DNA of 64,000 bases from Arenicola marina (taxonomy: Eukaryota; Annelida; Polychaeta; Arenicolidae), in contig OZ025264.1 in the NCBI GenBank assembly GCA_964019135.1, positions 1,116,001-1,180,000 of the forward strand, in the 5' to 3' direction. The notes under the pieces were generated by a model that was given only the letters and a program-made list of their open reading frames with translations, was not told where the DNA came from and ran no database searches. Of the stretch, positions 1-12,400 are shown in pieces. Within the stretch, counting starts at the first letter, position 1; each line of letters opens with the position of its first letter. Made by a program: the position numbers and the translations under genes.

Positions 1-91
1 GGGTATTTTGTCCGTTGACCCGCTTTATGTCGCAGTTCCATGCCGATCTCTTCGGTCCATTATTTTTTCCTATATATCCTATAGACCGTTC

Positions 92-366
92 TGTTGTAGC
101 CTGGCCCGGATACGTGTCAATGAGACGAGCGAGATATCAGGTAGATTCCATTGAGGTTTTATTTCACCTTGTTACATTCGTACATCACGACTGCCAAGTA
201 CCGATGTTAAGAGACGACTGGCATGTGACGACTGCCCGTCGCACACAGTGACCGCGAGTGTACAGTTCCGAAAATATGGCCACTGCTCAAACTACTACTC
301 ATAGCACGGTGCTCATTGTGGTTCTACCTAATGGTTAACACTGGGTCGGGATCCAAATCTATGACA
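92..366 (-). repeat. 3' LTR of the gypsy element
   Basis: Direct repeat of 4733-5006, about 275 bp, starting TGTCATAG and ending CTACAACA on the minus strand. It is the 3' LTR because the element reads on the minus strand. Confidence 0.95.
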
Positions 367-377
367 TCCCCCTTCTT
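367..377 (-). other. Polypurine tract of the gypsy element
   Basis: On the minus strand a purine run (AAGAAGGGGGA) ends directly at the first base of the 3' LTR. This is the expected place for the plus-strand primer. Confidence 0.8.
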
Positions 378-558
378 GTAAAAAAAAGTTATACACTTTA
401 GTCAACAGCTTTGAAGTTAACTAGCATTAATGCAGGACTCGGAGTATGACACAAATTAAGCGGTATGAGTCTGTGTTCGATGATATATCCTGTCAATAAT
501 GGCAAACTATATATATATATCCAATATTCAAAATAATTTCAACATTAGAGTCAATGAG

Positions 559-3500
559 TCACTTGGATATATTATGTCCATAACGGTTGGTTGGGCGCAC
601 AACTCGACCAGAGCGAGTTTGGTAGGTCGGTGTCTCCGTACTGTCAGACGTCTCAGGTAGCTTGAACGTGACAGTCTTCCTGGGGCTGACTGGTGGTGTC
701 TCTGTTGTTGACGATGTAGATGGGATGTCGGTGACTGACGTAGGTTTCAACGCTTGTTCTGCAGCTTGTAGTGGTAAGGCGTCGTCTGTGTTGGGAATAT
801 CCATAAGGTGACGACGGTTGCGACGATATCGTCCTCCGTTGGGGGTCTCAACGACGTACGATCTGGGTTCGTCGGAGTTTCCAACGACACGTGCTGGGAC
901 GCAGCCTCCGGATGGGTCCTGCAGACGGACTTGCTGACCAGAAAGTAGGGTTGTCAAGGGTTGCGCATGTTCATCATATTTCGCTTTCTGAACTGCTTGG
1001 CGTTGAACCATGCGTTGTCTCACGTCGTCCTGAAACGAAGCGCGAATCCTCACGGGCAAGTTGGTTCGGATTCGCCGTCCCAGTAGGAGTTCCGCTGGGG
1101 ATGGGATGGTGTCGTCGACTGGTGTTGAACGTAGACACAGCAAACCTAGGTATGGATCATCTCGAGATCTGTAGCTCTTCTCTAAGGAACGGTTAACTGA
1201 GCGAACAGCTCGTTCCGCCATTCCGTTTGACTGCGCATACCCGGGTGAGCTAGTAACGTGGTCAATCATCCATTCTTTTGCGAATTGTTCATATGGTGCA
1301 CCAGCGAACTGTGGTCCATTATCTGAGATTATCTTTACGGGGACCCCATGTTCAGAGAAGATCTGTTTCGAGAGCTTGACTATTTGACTGCTTGTGGCGG
1401 ATCCCGAAATTCTGCGTACAAAAGGAAACTTGCTGAAATAGTCCACTATCAGTAAATATTCAGATCCATTCCAGTGGAACAAGTCTGTACCGACGACCTG
1501 CCATGGACGGGTAGGGATTTCATGTGACAAGAGGGGTTCCCTTTTTTGTCGTGGCTGGAGTTCTTGGCACACTCCACACCTGGACACAACGTTCACAATG
1601 TCCTTATTGATGCAAGGCCAATAAACACAAGTCTTTGCTCGTAGCTTGGTTTTCGTCTCGCCCAAGTGTCCTTCGTGTAATCGTCGAAGAACATCGGATC
1701 GTAGGGATTCTGGTATCACAACTCTGTCCCCCATCATCACCATGCCATCCTCGATGCTCAGCTGGTCTCGTATTGACCAGTATGGTCGCAATGAGGACGA
1801 TAATTCTTTCATCCGTTCCGGCCATCCAGCAATGATGATGTCACATAACCCACATAAGATGTGATCCTTGGCGGTTTCGCGCTGAAGTTCCTCGATCTTG
1901 TTATGACTGAACTGGACCAAGTCGACACGTATGTCCAGTTGGATCTGATGACGGTCTACCCCGGGAAGACGTGATAAGGCATCAGGTAAAATCATTTCGT
2001 TACCAGGGCGGTATGACAGTGTGAGGTTGTATCCCTGTAGTCGTAACAACATTCGTTGCAGTCTCGGAGGAGCTGCTGTGAGATTCTTCACGTGTATCAT
2101 ACTGAGTGGACGATGGTCGCTCTCCACCGTGAAATCCATGCCATACAAGTATGTATGAAAACACTCACACGCGTACACAACGGCGAAAAGTTCCCGCTCG
2201 ATATTGGCATATCGCTTTTCGGCTTCTGTCAAAGCCTTTGATGCGTAAATGACGGGTCGGCCCTCTTGCAGTAGCACTGCGGCGAGTCCCTGCTGGCTCG
2301 CATCCACTTGAACAACGATGCGTTTCGAGGGGTCGAAATATCGCAGTGTTGTGTCGTCTACTATGCTCTGTTTTAGGCTTGCGAAATCTGCATCGTGGCT
2401 CGGAGTCCAGTTGAAATCGATGTCTTTCTTCAGGAGTTCTCTCAGGTTAGCTGATCGCTGAGAATGATGGGGTATGTATGGGCTGAGATAGTTCACAAGT
2501 CCCATAAAATGCTGTAACTCCTTAGCGCTACTTGGAGCTGGAAGGTCATGGATGGCCTTCACCTTGGCTGGATCCGGATGAGCTCCATTGCAGTCGTAGA
2601 TTGTGCCGAAGAACTTAATCTGCGGAACACCAATGATGCATTTGGTGCTATTGAACACCAACCCTTCGCGACGTGCTATATCCATCAGATTCAATAGGTT
2701 CTGTTGGTGGTCAGCCTCATCTCTGCCGTAAACGATGACATCATCCGCGATGCTTACTGTACCACGACACTGTTCCAATATCATGTCCATACGTTGTTGG
2801 AACACATCCTGTGACATGATTAGTCCAAAAGGCATTCGGGTGAAACAGTATCTCCCGAAAGGGGGAGTTGAACGTGGTCAAGAGTTGGCTTTCTTCATCA
2901 AGTTTGACACTCCAGTATCCATTCTTTGCGTCCAACTTGGAAAAAACCGTTGCTCCATTTAGTTCGTGTATAATCTCTTCCACTGTCGGCGTCTTATGAT
3001 GTGTGCGCATAATCGCCTTATTGAGATCTTTTGGATCCAAACAGATTCTGATCTGGCCTGATTCTTTCCGTGGAAATGTTATACTGGAAACCCACGGAGT
3101 CGGCTGAACAACTTTGCGAATGACACCCAATGTCTCCATTTCTGTCAGCTCCTTCTCTATCTCGTCCTTCAACTTGATGGGGCACTTCCTCACAGCATGT
3201 ACGACTGGTGGTACATGTGGATTTGTTGTGATGTGATAAGCTTCTTTGAATTCTCCAATGGTGTCGAACTGATCAGGATAGATTGCTTTCAAGTCCTCGA
3301 TCGTGGATATCTTCTTTTGGTTTGCTTCCATTTCCAGCGCACAGTGAAGTGTTAACATGCGAAGATCTCGACAGCTAGGTAATCCTAAGATGGCTGGACC
3401 GTGAGCTTCGGCGACATGGAACACACAGTCGTTCCAAACGGTGTCCTGAAATTGACATTTCATCGTGATGGTTCCATAGTTCTTGATCACGGTGCCGTTA

Positions 3501-4612
3501 TATGCTGTAAGCTGTGTCTTCCGGCTTTGATCAGTCATGTCTGGCAAGGGAAATCCTTCTCCGTCGAGCCATTTTGGAAACATCCGTCGAAATAGACGTA
3601 GGGGCAGCACGTTGCCTTGTGCGCCCGTGTCAACCTTGACACGAAGATCCGAAGGTAAAGTAGGACGATCCGGAAGCTGGATGTTGATTCTGGTGAAAAC
3701 TTCATCCCTTGAATCCGTTCGATCAACTGCGCTAATGTTGACATTGACAGGGTCGAAAGACCAATTTTCGAAGGCATCTTCGACAGATCTGGTGTTCGAT
3801 GCATCTACGGAATTTACATCTGTCTTATTTCTCGACCATGATGTTGAACGACGTCGTCTTCTGTCGACTGGACTGTCGACTTGTGTACGACCGCGACTAT
3901 TACCCCGCTTCTTCGCGCGACAAACATTCTGCCAATGTCCTTTTCTGTTGCACCAATGGCAGATGGCATTCCGTGCTGGACATGATTCTTTGGCATGATA
4001 TTCACGCCCACAAAATGTACAATCCACACTTTTCCTTTTGACGGTATGAACGTCAGCGTTGTATGTCTGGCCTTGTACACTGTTGAACTGTGTCATATGC
4101 TTCATACTGGCCTCATGATTTTGACCAGTGGTGATTGCTGCATCCAATGTCAATGTCTTGTCTTTTCCAAGAAGTTCTTTCTGGATCTCCGGATATCGTA
4201 TTCCTGCAATTATCTGCTCTATGATCCGGTCTTCAATTTCAGCAGCATCTCGAAATTCTGCTTTCGCTGCCTGTAGTCTGCAGCGGGTGACGAAATCGTC
4301 GACACTCTCATTGGTGTGTTGCCTATACCGTTGTAGGCACAGACGGGCGAGTCGGAAATTGGACTTTGGTTCGATGTGCTGTTCAAATTTTCGCCAGATT
4401 GTATCTGCACTCGTGCGTTCATCAGCGGTTAGTGATGTCCAGGAGTTGAAAATGCGCAGACCTTCTTCACCGACAGCCAGTAGGATATGATCCACCTGTT
4501 CGTCCGCCGTCACTTTCTTGACCCGAAAGAATAACTGGGAGCGTTGCTTGAAGATCTGGAAAGCACCGATCAAGTCTGTCGCAGACCAGTCTATATGCGG
4601 CGCTCCGTTCAT
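559..4612 (-). pseudogene. gag-pol coding region of the gypsy element
   Basis: Reading down from 4612, the parts are: a gag region; two CCHC zinc knuckles (C-x2-C-x4-H-x4-C, around 4020-3900); an aspartic protease with [12 protein letters not shown] (around 3640); reverse transcriptase with the palm ADDV motif (around 2740); RNase H (around 2320-2000); an integrase with an H2C2 zinc finger (around 1690-1560) and a DDE-type core (around 1500-1150); and a C-terminal tail. Domain order is the standard Ty3/gypsy one (PR-RT-RH-IN). The region is nearly intact, with about one interruption. It is a mobile-element gene, not a host gene. Confidence 0.9.
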
Positions 4613-4719
4613 GGCGATTAGCAGTTTAGGCAGGCGGTAAGTTGTATGATTGTTTCACACATTCACCTTTGCAAGCACTAACGAATTGTCCATTTGCTAC
4701 ATATTATGCGGTTCGCTTT

Positions 4720-4732
4720 ACCGCTGCCACCA
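4720..4732 (-). other. Primer binding site (tRNA-Leu type)
   Basis: Directly after the 5' LTR, the minus strand reads TGGTGGCAGCGGT. This complements a tRNA 3' end ACCGCTGCCACCA, as found in tRNA-Leu (AAG/TAG class). The match is from memory of metazoan tRNA-Leu sequences. Confidence 0.75.
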
Positions 4733-5006
4733 TGTTGTAGCCTGGCCCGGATACGTGTCAATGAGACGAGCGAGATATCAGGTAGATTCCATTGAGGTTT
4801 TATTTCACCTTGTTACATTCGTACATTACGACTGCCAAGTACCGATGTTAAGAGACGACTGGCAAGTGACGACTGCCCGTCGCACACAGTGACCGCGAGT
4901 GTACAGTTCCGAAAATAGGCCACTGCTCAAACTACTACTCATAGCACGGTGCTCATTGTGGTTCTACCTAATGGTTAACACTGGGTCGGGATCCAAATCT
5001 ATGACA
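4733..5006 (-). repeat. 5' LTR of the gypsy element
   Basis: Direct repeat of 92-366, one base shorter, with three visible differences in all. It is followed outward by the CGTTC target duplication. Confidence 0.95.
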
Positions 5007-6258
5007 CGTTCCAGATACCCCAGGCGACATCTATCGTCAAAAAATGTACACTGCGTGTTACGGGTTAGGAAGCAGATTCTCGCATGCGTTTACCATGCAT
5101 GCATGTGGAGTTAGTTAGTTCAGGTGCCCGGCTTCAACGTTCTTTTGTCAGGGGAAGGTTTGTTCTATGGCATTGTTATTCACAGAACAAACACACAAGA
5201 TATCTCCATAAACTTTCCTATAAGTATTATATTATATAATGGAATCACAGCTTATATTTCACTAGATTAAGAACAGTTTAACAGTCCTATATATCTGCTT
5301 GGCTCCCCGTTCGACATTCCTGGTTGCTACGCAACAAGGCCACTTCAGTGTACTCGGATGACAGTGAGTGTATGTACCGGTCCATATAATCGCTGTATAA
5401 CAAGTTAAAATGGGTACACATCTGGAACCAAGTTATGTATTCTGTACCACATATATCTCTGAATGAGATTTGTAATATATCTAGACAAAATAGACGCCAA
5501 TACGATCATTATTTCCGCACTGAAGAACAGCAGCAAACCGGGAATATGGCCGCTCACCTGCCACGCGCAGCGTTGTGACAATCATTACGTTCGCCGGTTG
5601 GCATTTATATCCGCTGTTCTCTCGGCTTTCGTGCCTCCATCTCGTTCTTAAAACGGTATTATATGATAGTCAAGATATTTATCTGTACAAAGTGGCTTTT
5701 TAATTTTTTGTTGATCTATGAAAAACTGTTGAAAATTATGCAGGTATAAATCAGTACTTGCCTTTGGCATGTTATGCAGCACAAAGCGAGCTAGAGCTAC
5801 CCGAAAAACGCGCTTGCCAGAATTTCCCCTGGAACGGTCTGTTACTTGAAGATGCTGAAAACGGTAAAAACAACTGGATTTCCATGGTCCACGATACACT
5901 GTTTTCTCTGGGCTTGAGGGACATATGGCTGTGACAGAGCGTAGCTGATCAGATTTGCTTTATTTCGATTTCCAAGCAACGCATCTATCACAGTTTCTTC
6001 CAAACTAAGTTAGCCGGACTAGCCTTGTTATCTCGCGGGTCTAAATATATTGAATACAGCAGTTTATTGTGCCAGGCAGACTATCTTGACAAAGGCAACG
6101 AGGCAAATCGTTTTATGTACATGCACTAACGAAGCTGCGCGCTTTTAGTCATCGACTGAAGATAGAAACGGGAAGGGGAATGTCATTTTTTGTTAGTGTG
6201 TCCGCTGTATAGCAAATGAAGACGCACCATCTTACCAAAATATTACTGGCAAAGACCT
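5007..6258. other. Intergenic, no gene seen
   Basis: Unique-looking, moderately AT-rich DNA. The open frames are short, and none has recognisable motifs or a convincing splice partner. Confidence 0.5.
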
Positions 6259-6367
6259 GGGCCCGTAAGTTCGAAAGGACCGGGGCCAAATATTTCGCCA
6301 CGCTCCATGCTAATGTCCTATTCTAGGGCGAAATATTTGGCCCCCGCCGTTTCGAACTTAAGGGCCC
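6259..6367. mobile_element. Short palindromic MITE
   Basis: The ends are inverted copies over about 40 bp: GGGCCCGTAAGTTCGAAAGG at the left and the complement of TTTCGAACTTAAGGGCCC at the right, each continuing into AAATATTTCGCC / GGCGAAATATTT. Only about 25 bp lies between the arms. A diverged relative lies at 19053-19135. Confidence 0.75.
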
Positions 6368-6708
6368 TGATCATGCGAAATATATAGTCCTGATGACGAC
6401 GACAAATTCAACAGTATTAAATAAGCTAACAGAATTCGTATACTGGGCGTTTGAACTATTAAGAGATTGAACTTCAAATAAGACTGTATTGCGTGCTATG
6501 CATGTTATCTGTCAACACGAGGGCCCCGGGCCTATTGTTGAATTGAAATAAACCATTTATTAATTTTCACAGTCCCCCACCCGCCCCCGGTGGCATCCGC
6601 TCGATAGGGGTATCTTTTTCATCGCAACTGTCCGCTTGACGTCAAGAGGCACACGCGGAACCCCCCACCAGATGTGTAAAATAGTGCTCGCTCCGCAGGA
6701 CAATGAGG

Positions 6709-6925
6709 TCCCCCCCCCCCCCCACGGAGTGTGGTGGTCCGGAGTTGGGGTTTGACCGGTGTGGATTGTCGGGGGGGGGGGGGGCGTCTCCATTTGAGGC
6801 GATGTGGGTGTCCGGCAAATTATCTCGGAGGGGGGGGGGGTGTCCATGGAGGGATTTCCGGGTGGGGGGGGGAGGGTTGTCCGAGGGGACATTGTCCGGG
6901 GGGGGGGTGACTTGTCCTAGGGGGG
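6709..6925. repeat. C/G-homopolymer-rich degenerate minisatellite
   Basis: A C-run of about 15 is followed by six or more G-runs of 7-14, separated by related linkers containing TTGTCCG/TGTCCGG. The spacing of the G-runs would allow G-quadruplexes on the plus strand. Overlapping open frames here are compositional. Confidence 0.8.
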
Positions 6926-7044
6926 AGGGGGGACTGACCGCAGAGGACACACGTTTTCCACCCTAACTTTAAAATTTGGGCTTAGAGAGCTGCTTTTCGG
7001 TTCAGAGTAACTTACGTCAGTAACATTGGTCAGAGAAAGCCGTA

Positions 7045-7215
7045 GGGCCACAGAGGCCTGTTTTCGATACGGCGATGTTTAAAATCGACAACGCGACATT
7101 GGGGCTGCCTTAAAATCGACATGCGACACAAGACATGGACCTCTTCTCAAAATCGACACGAGACTTCGACCTCTTCTTAAAATCGACATGCGACATGGAT
7201 TTCTTAAAATCGACA
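7045..7215 (+). mobile_element. Truncated MITE with AAAATCGACATG subrepeats
   Basis: Starts at TA-GGGCCACAGAGGCC and contains four to five degenerate subrepeats of the type TTAAAATCGACATGCGACA. The reverse complement of 28708-28934 matches it through the terminus and the subrepeats. The second terminus is absent here, so this is a truncated copy. Confidence 0.7.
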
Positions 7216-9406
7216 ATGTACGTGGTACATATTACTCCCGGAGTGCACTCCCCACCCAGAGGAGGATCACGTAGATTTCCAAAATGGCGTCCAGGCCCAA
7301 AAATACGTAATATATATATAAAGTAGTATTTTGGCCTGAACAAAATCTGTAAATAATATTATAAGAACTAGAATTTAAAAAAAAATAACACAACACGTAC
7401 CCGTTGATTTATTTTATGGTACTGTTTAACGATCTTCAGGATTTGTGCAGTTCAGCAAGTGCAAGATTCACGCGGACCGCGGATTTTGCGTTTGGTTTAT
7501 CTTGATCTTCACATGAACGGAAAGTATGAGTGCGCATGCTCCAAATATCTAAGAGTGCCGCCTTAGTTTGTTCCCGATGCAAATTTTAGTGTCGTTAAAA
7601 TTGTAAAACTGTGCCTACATAAATGCAGGTCTAGATGACCTACACACTGTGCAACATGCATCAATGTTAGTTCACATATGATTGAATTGTAACATTTTCA
7701 TTACTTACTTCGTTAAATCGATTTTACTTTTCGTATCGCGTGTTCATTTGGCTGCCGCCATTCACTTCACAGATCTTGTCACTCAGCGCTCACCGCGGTG
7801 TCTGCGCGAAATATTTACATTGTAACTATATAGTTCAAACAAACCAACTGAAATTAATGGCTATAGAAATAAATCCTGTGAGCTCCAACTATAGATCTCT
7901 TATCTTTTTAAAGTCACAACATGGACCTTTTCCCCCTAGATATAAATTTAGGTTGGTCATTAGGCTCATAAGATTTACCGTGCCTGATGTCGGCAAACAG
8001 GGTATGCTGTAGTACCATGCAGGTGGCAAACTCGGACAGGGCCCGCCCATCTTACAGCCATAGAACCAGGGCTAGAACTAATGCCATATCATATCATCTC
8101 GCACTCGAGGCAATGCCAAATGCTTATCATCTCGCACTCGAGGCAAGCATATCCTCTTGCTTGGCCCTCTACACAAATCATAGATTGGTCTCTGCATTTG
8201 AACAAGGGTGCACGTAGCCCTGACGCATGGGCCTCGCGACCTCAACCTTAGCCGCTGGTCAGAAGGGTAAAGTTTACTGGGCTATGGTGCACACATATGT
8301 GTGTGTGGGGGGGGGGGGGGAGGGGGGGGCTACACTGAGAACGGATTATGTAGTGGCCTTATCCCCGAAGATTAACAGTCTATTTTGGGTAAAAACGACC
8401 CGACCCCGCCCCGGACCGAGGCGGTTGTCAGTTTTTGAAACGAGCTCCATGTGCAGGACACTCCTGGCTCGGCCCGAGAGATTGATGCTAGAGAGATCAA
8501 CACCGACAGAGCCCGATATCTGGCACTTGATCTACACGCCACCAAAGCATCCGTATCGAGCTCAGTACGTTGGGGACGCAGTCAAATGAATCAATGTGTC
8601 AGTGTTCCATATGGACCCCATTTAGAATGCAGAACAATCTGCACGAATTCAGCCTATGTTTTTTTTCGGGAGGGGGGGAGGGGCGGGGGCAGGGGTGCAA
8701 GATTTGATCTGAAAATTTGAGAGTAGAACCAATCAAAAGGGTGGATTGGCCAGTTGTCTCCCCCCCCCCCCTTTCTCATGGGTATAGGGAAGAAACCTCA
8801 CCTGCACCCGTACCTGAACCAGGACCAAAGATGCGCACTGAAACATCCGCACCTGGACTGTAGTGAAGACACTCCAGATATCTGACTGGCTGCAATATGG
8901 CCGCAGTTGTAATTGTGGACTGTAAACCGTCATGTGGCGGAGACAACCACAGCGACACGGTAAGATAATGAATTGAAAGGAAGAAAAAACGTCGCAATTG
9001 GTTTAATACGAAATCTAAACAGAAATGTCATATATAAATATCAAACGAGGTAGACTTGGACGATGATTGCCTTTGGCTAGTGAACATGTGGGAATGGCAA
9101 GACATTATACGTACGTTGTCAGGGGCACCTACGTCAACTGCCATTAACTGACCCTACACTGTTCAGAAATCATATCTAGACCATAGCCAGGGAGACAGTA
9201 TGGCAAATTAAATCAGCCTGGTCCACTTCCAATAATTTCTTGCAGCTTCCTGCAGGCCCACTGTGAGCTTTTTGTACAGCTTTGCGTCGGAGCTTTTTCT
9301 CTGAGTTGCATAATCTGTTGGGACTTTCATTCAGTCATTCATGTGATTTTCTGTTGAGCCAAAGTGACTTTTCCACAAGACTTTCTCTTTGGCCGCCGAA
9401 AGCGTT
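7216..9406. other. Intergenic, with the ACADM 3' UTR expected at its right edge
   Basis: Contains G/C tracts (8309-8330, 8670-8695, 8761-8771) and a 30-bp duplication around 8090-8145. No gene is recognised. The 3' UTR of ACADM should occupy the bases just below 9407, but no clear AATAAA was identified on the minus strand. Confidence 0.5.
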
Positions 9407-9484
9407 TCAAATTCTCTGTTGAGCCCTTCCTATCCATTCTCTGGCAATTATCAGTCGCTGAATCTGTGACGTTCCTTCGAATAT
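9407..9484 (-). CDS. ACADM: ACADM exon 13 (catalytic Glu and stop)
   Basis: Encodes residues 397-421, [20 protein letters not shown] then AQQRI and TGA. Acceptor CTTTGTAG. Glu399 corresponds to the catalytic base (Glu401 of the human precursor). It is separated from exon 12 by the 5-kb 22-bp array. Confidence 0.93.
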   Translation of the reverse strand: MFEGTSQIQRLIIAREWIGRAQQRI

Positions 9485-12400
9485 CTACAAAGAAATGAAT
9501 CATTTTGTGGCTGAGTGTATCACTTCACGGCAAATCCTATGTTTGTTTTGAGCATGTACAATGACGCAAATTAATGTATTCCGCAGATACATATACATAT
9601 GTATATGGTCTGCTACATCAATGAAATGACTTACTCTGTCACTGTTACTGCGCATCTCTATCACTATTACTGCCCATCTCTATCGCTGTTACTGCGCATC
9701 TCTATCACTGTTACTGCGCATCTCTATCACTATTACTGCGCATCTCTATCACTGTTACTGCGCATCTCTATCACTATTACTGCGCATCTCTATCACTGTT
9801 ACTGCGCATCTCTATCACTGTTACTGCGCATCTCTATCACTGTTACTGCGCATCTCTATCACTATTACTGCGCATCTCTATCACTGTTACTGCGCATCTC
9901 TATCACTGTTACTGCGCATCTCTATCGCTGTTACTGCGCATCTCTATCACTGTTACTGCGCATCTCTATCACTATTACTGCGCATCTCTATCACTGTTAC
10001 TGCGCATCTCTATCGCTGTTACTGCGCATCTCTATCACTGTTAATGCGCATCTCTATCACTGTTACTGCGCATCTCTATCACTGTTACTGCGCATCTCTA
10101 TCACTATTACTGCGTATCTCTATCATTATTACTGCCCATCTCTATCACTGTTACTGCGCATCTCTATCACTGTTACTGCGCATCTCTATCACTATTACTG
10201 CGCATCTCTATCACTGTTACTGCGTATCTCTATCACTATTACTGCGTATCTCTATCATTATTACTGCCCATCTCTATCACTGTTACTGCGCATCTCTATC
10301 ACTGTTACTGCGTATCTCTATCACTATTACTGCGTATCTCTATCATTATTACTGCCCATCTCTATCACTGTTACTGCGCATCTCTATCACTGTTACTGCG
10401 CATCTCTATCACTGTTACTGCGCATCTCTATCACTATTACTGCGTATCTCTATCATTATTACTGCCCATCTCTATCACTGTTACTGCGCATCTCTATCAC
10501 TGTTACTGCGCATCTCTATCACTATTACTGCGCATCTCTATCACTGTTACTGCGCATCTCTATCACTGTTACTGCGTATCTCTATCACTATTACTGCGTA
10601 TCTCTATCATTATTACTGCCCATCTCTATCACTGTTACTGCGCATCTCTATCACTGTTACTGCGTATCTCTATCACTATTACTGCGTATCTCTATCATTA
10701 TTACTGCGCATCTCTATCACTATTACTGCGCATCTCTATCACTGTTACTGCGCATCTCTATCACTGTTACTGCGCATCTCTATCACTGTTACTGCGCATC
10801 TCTATCGCTGTTACTGCGCATCTCTATCGCTGTTACTGCGCATCTCTATCGATGTTACTGCGCATCTCTATCACTGTTACTGCGCATCTCTATCACTGTT
10901 AATGCGCATCTCTATCACTGTTACTGCGCATCTCTATCACTGTTACTGCGCATCTCTATCACTATTACTGCGCATCTCTATCATTATTACTGCCCATCTC
11001 TATCACTGTTACTGCGCATCTCTATCGCTGTTACTGCGCATCTCTATCACTGTTACTGCGCATCTCTATCACTGTTACTGCGCATCTCTATCACTATTAC
11101 TGCGTATCTCTATCATTATTACTGCCCATCTCTATCACTGTTACTGCGCATCTCTATCACTGTTACTGCGCATCTCTATCGCTGTTACTGCGCATCTCTA
11201 TCATGGTTACTGCGCATCTCTATCGCTGTTACTGCGCATCTCTATCACTGTTACTGCGCATCTCTATCACTGTTACTGCGCATCTCTATCACTGTTACTG
11301 CGCATCTCTATCACTATTACGGCGCATCTCTATCACTGTTACTGCGCATCTCTATCGCTGTTACTGCGCATCTCTATCACTGTTACTGCGCATCTCTATC
11401 ACTGTTACTGCGCATCTCTATCACTGTTACTGCGCATCTCTATCACTATTACGGCGCATCTCTATCACTGTTACTGCGCATCTCTATCGCTGTTACTGCG
11501 CATCTCTTCGCTGTTACTGCGCATCTCTATCACTGTTACTGCGCATCTCTATCACTGTTACTGCGCATCTCTATCACTGTTACTGCGCATCTCTATCACT
11601 GTTACTGCGCATCTCTATCACTGTTACTGCGCATCTCTATCACTGTTACTGCGCATCTCTATCGCTGTTACTGCGCATCTCTATCACTGTTGCTGCGCAT
11701 CTCTATCACTATTACTGCGCATCTCTATCACTGTTACTGCGCATCTCTATCGCTGTTACTGCGCATCTCTATCACTGTTAATGCGCATCTCTATCACTGT
11801 TACTGCGCATCTCTATCACTTTTACTGCGCATCTCTATCACTATTACTGCGCATCTCTATCATTATTACTGCCTATCTCTATCACTGTTACTGCGCATCT
11901 CTATCGCTGTTACTGCGCATCTCTATCACTGTTACTGCGCATCTCTATCACTGTTACTGCGCATCTCTATCACTATTACTGCGCATCTCTATCACTGTTA
12001 CTGCGCATCTCTATCACTGTTACTGCGCATCTCTATCACTATTACTGCGCATCTCTATCACTGTTACTGCGCATCTCTATCACTGTTACTGCGCATCTCA
12101 ATCGCTGTTACTGCGCATCTCTATCACTATTACTGCGCATCTCTATCACTGTTACTGCGCATCTATCACTGTTACTGCGCATCTCTATCACTGTTACTGC
12201 GCATCTCTATCGCTGTTACTGCGCATCTCTATCGCTGTTACTGCGCATCTCTATCGCTGTTACTGCGCATCTCTATCACTGTTACTGCGCATCTCTATCA
12301 CTGTTACTGCGCATCTCTATCACTGTTACTGCGCATCTCTATCACTATTACTGCGCATCTCTATCACTGTTACTGCGCATCTCTATCACTGTTACTGCGC

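Larger units (their letters stand above)
92..5006 (-). mobile_element. Ty3/gypsy LTR retrotransposon, complete and young
   Basis: A full-length element on the minus strand. Two LTRs of about 275 bp (92-366 and 4733-5006) run TG...CA on the minus strand and differ at about three positions. They are flanked by the 5-bp target duplication CGTTC (87-91 and 5007-5011). Next to the LTRs are a tRNA-Leu-type primer binding site and a polypurine tract. The interior encodes gag, protease, reverse transcriptase, RNase H and integrase. It looks nearly whole, with about one interruption of the coding region. About 99% LTR identity implies a recent insertion. Confidence 0.95.
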
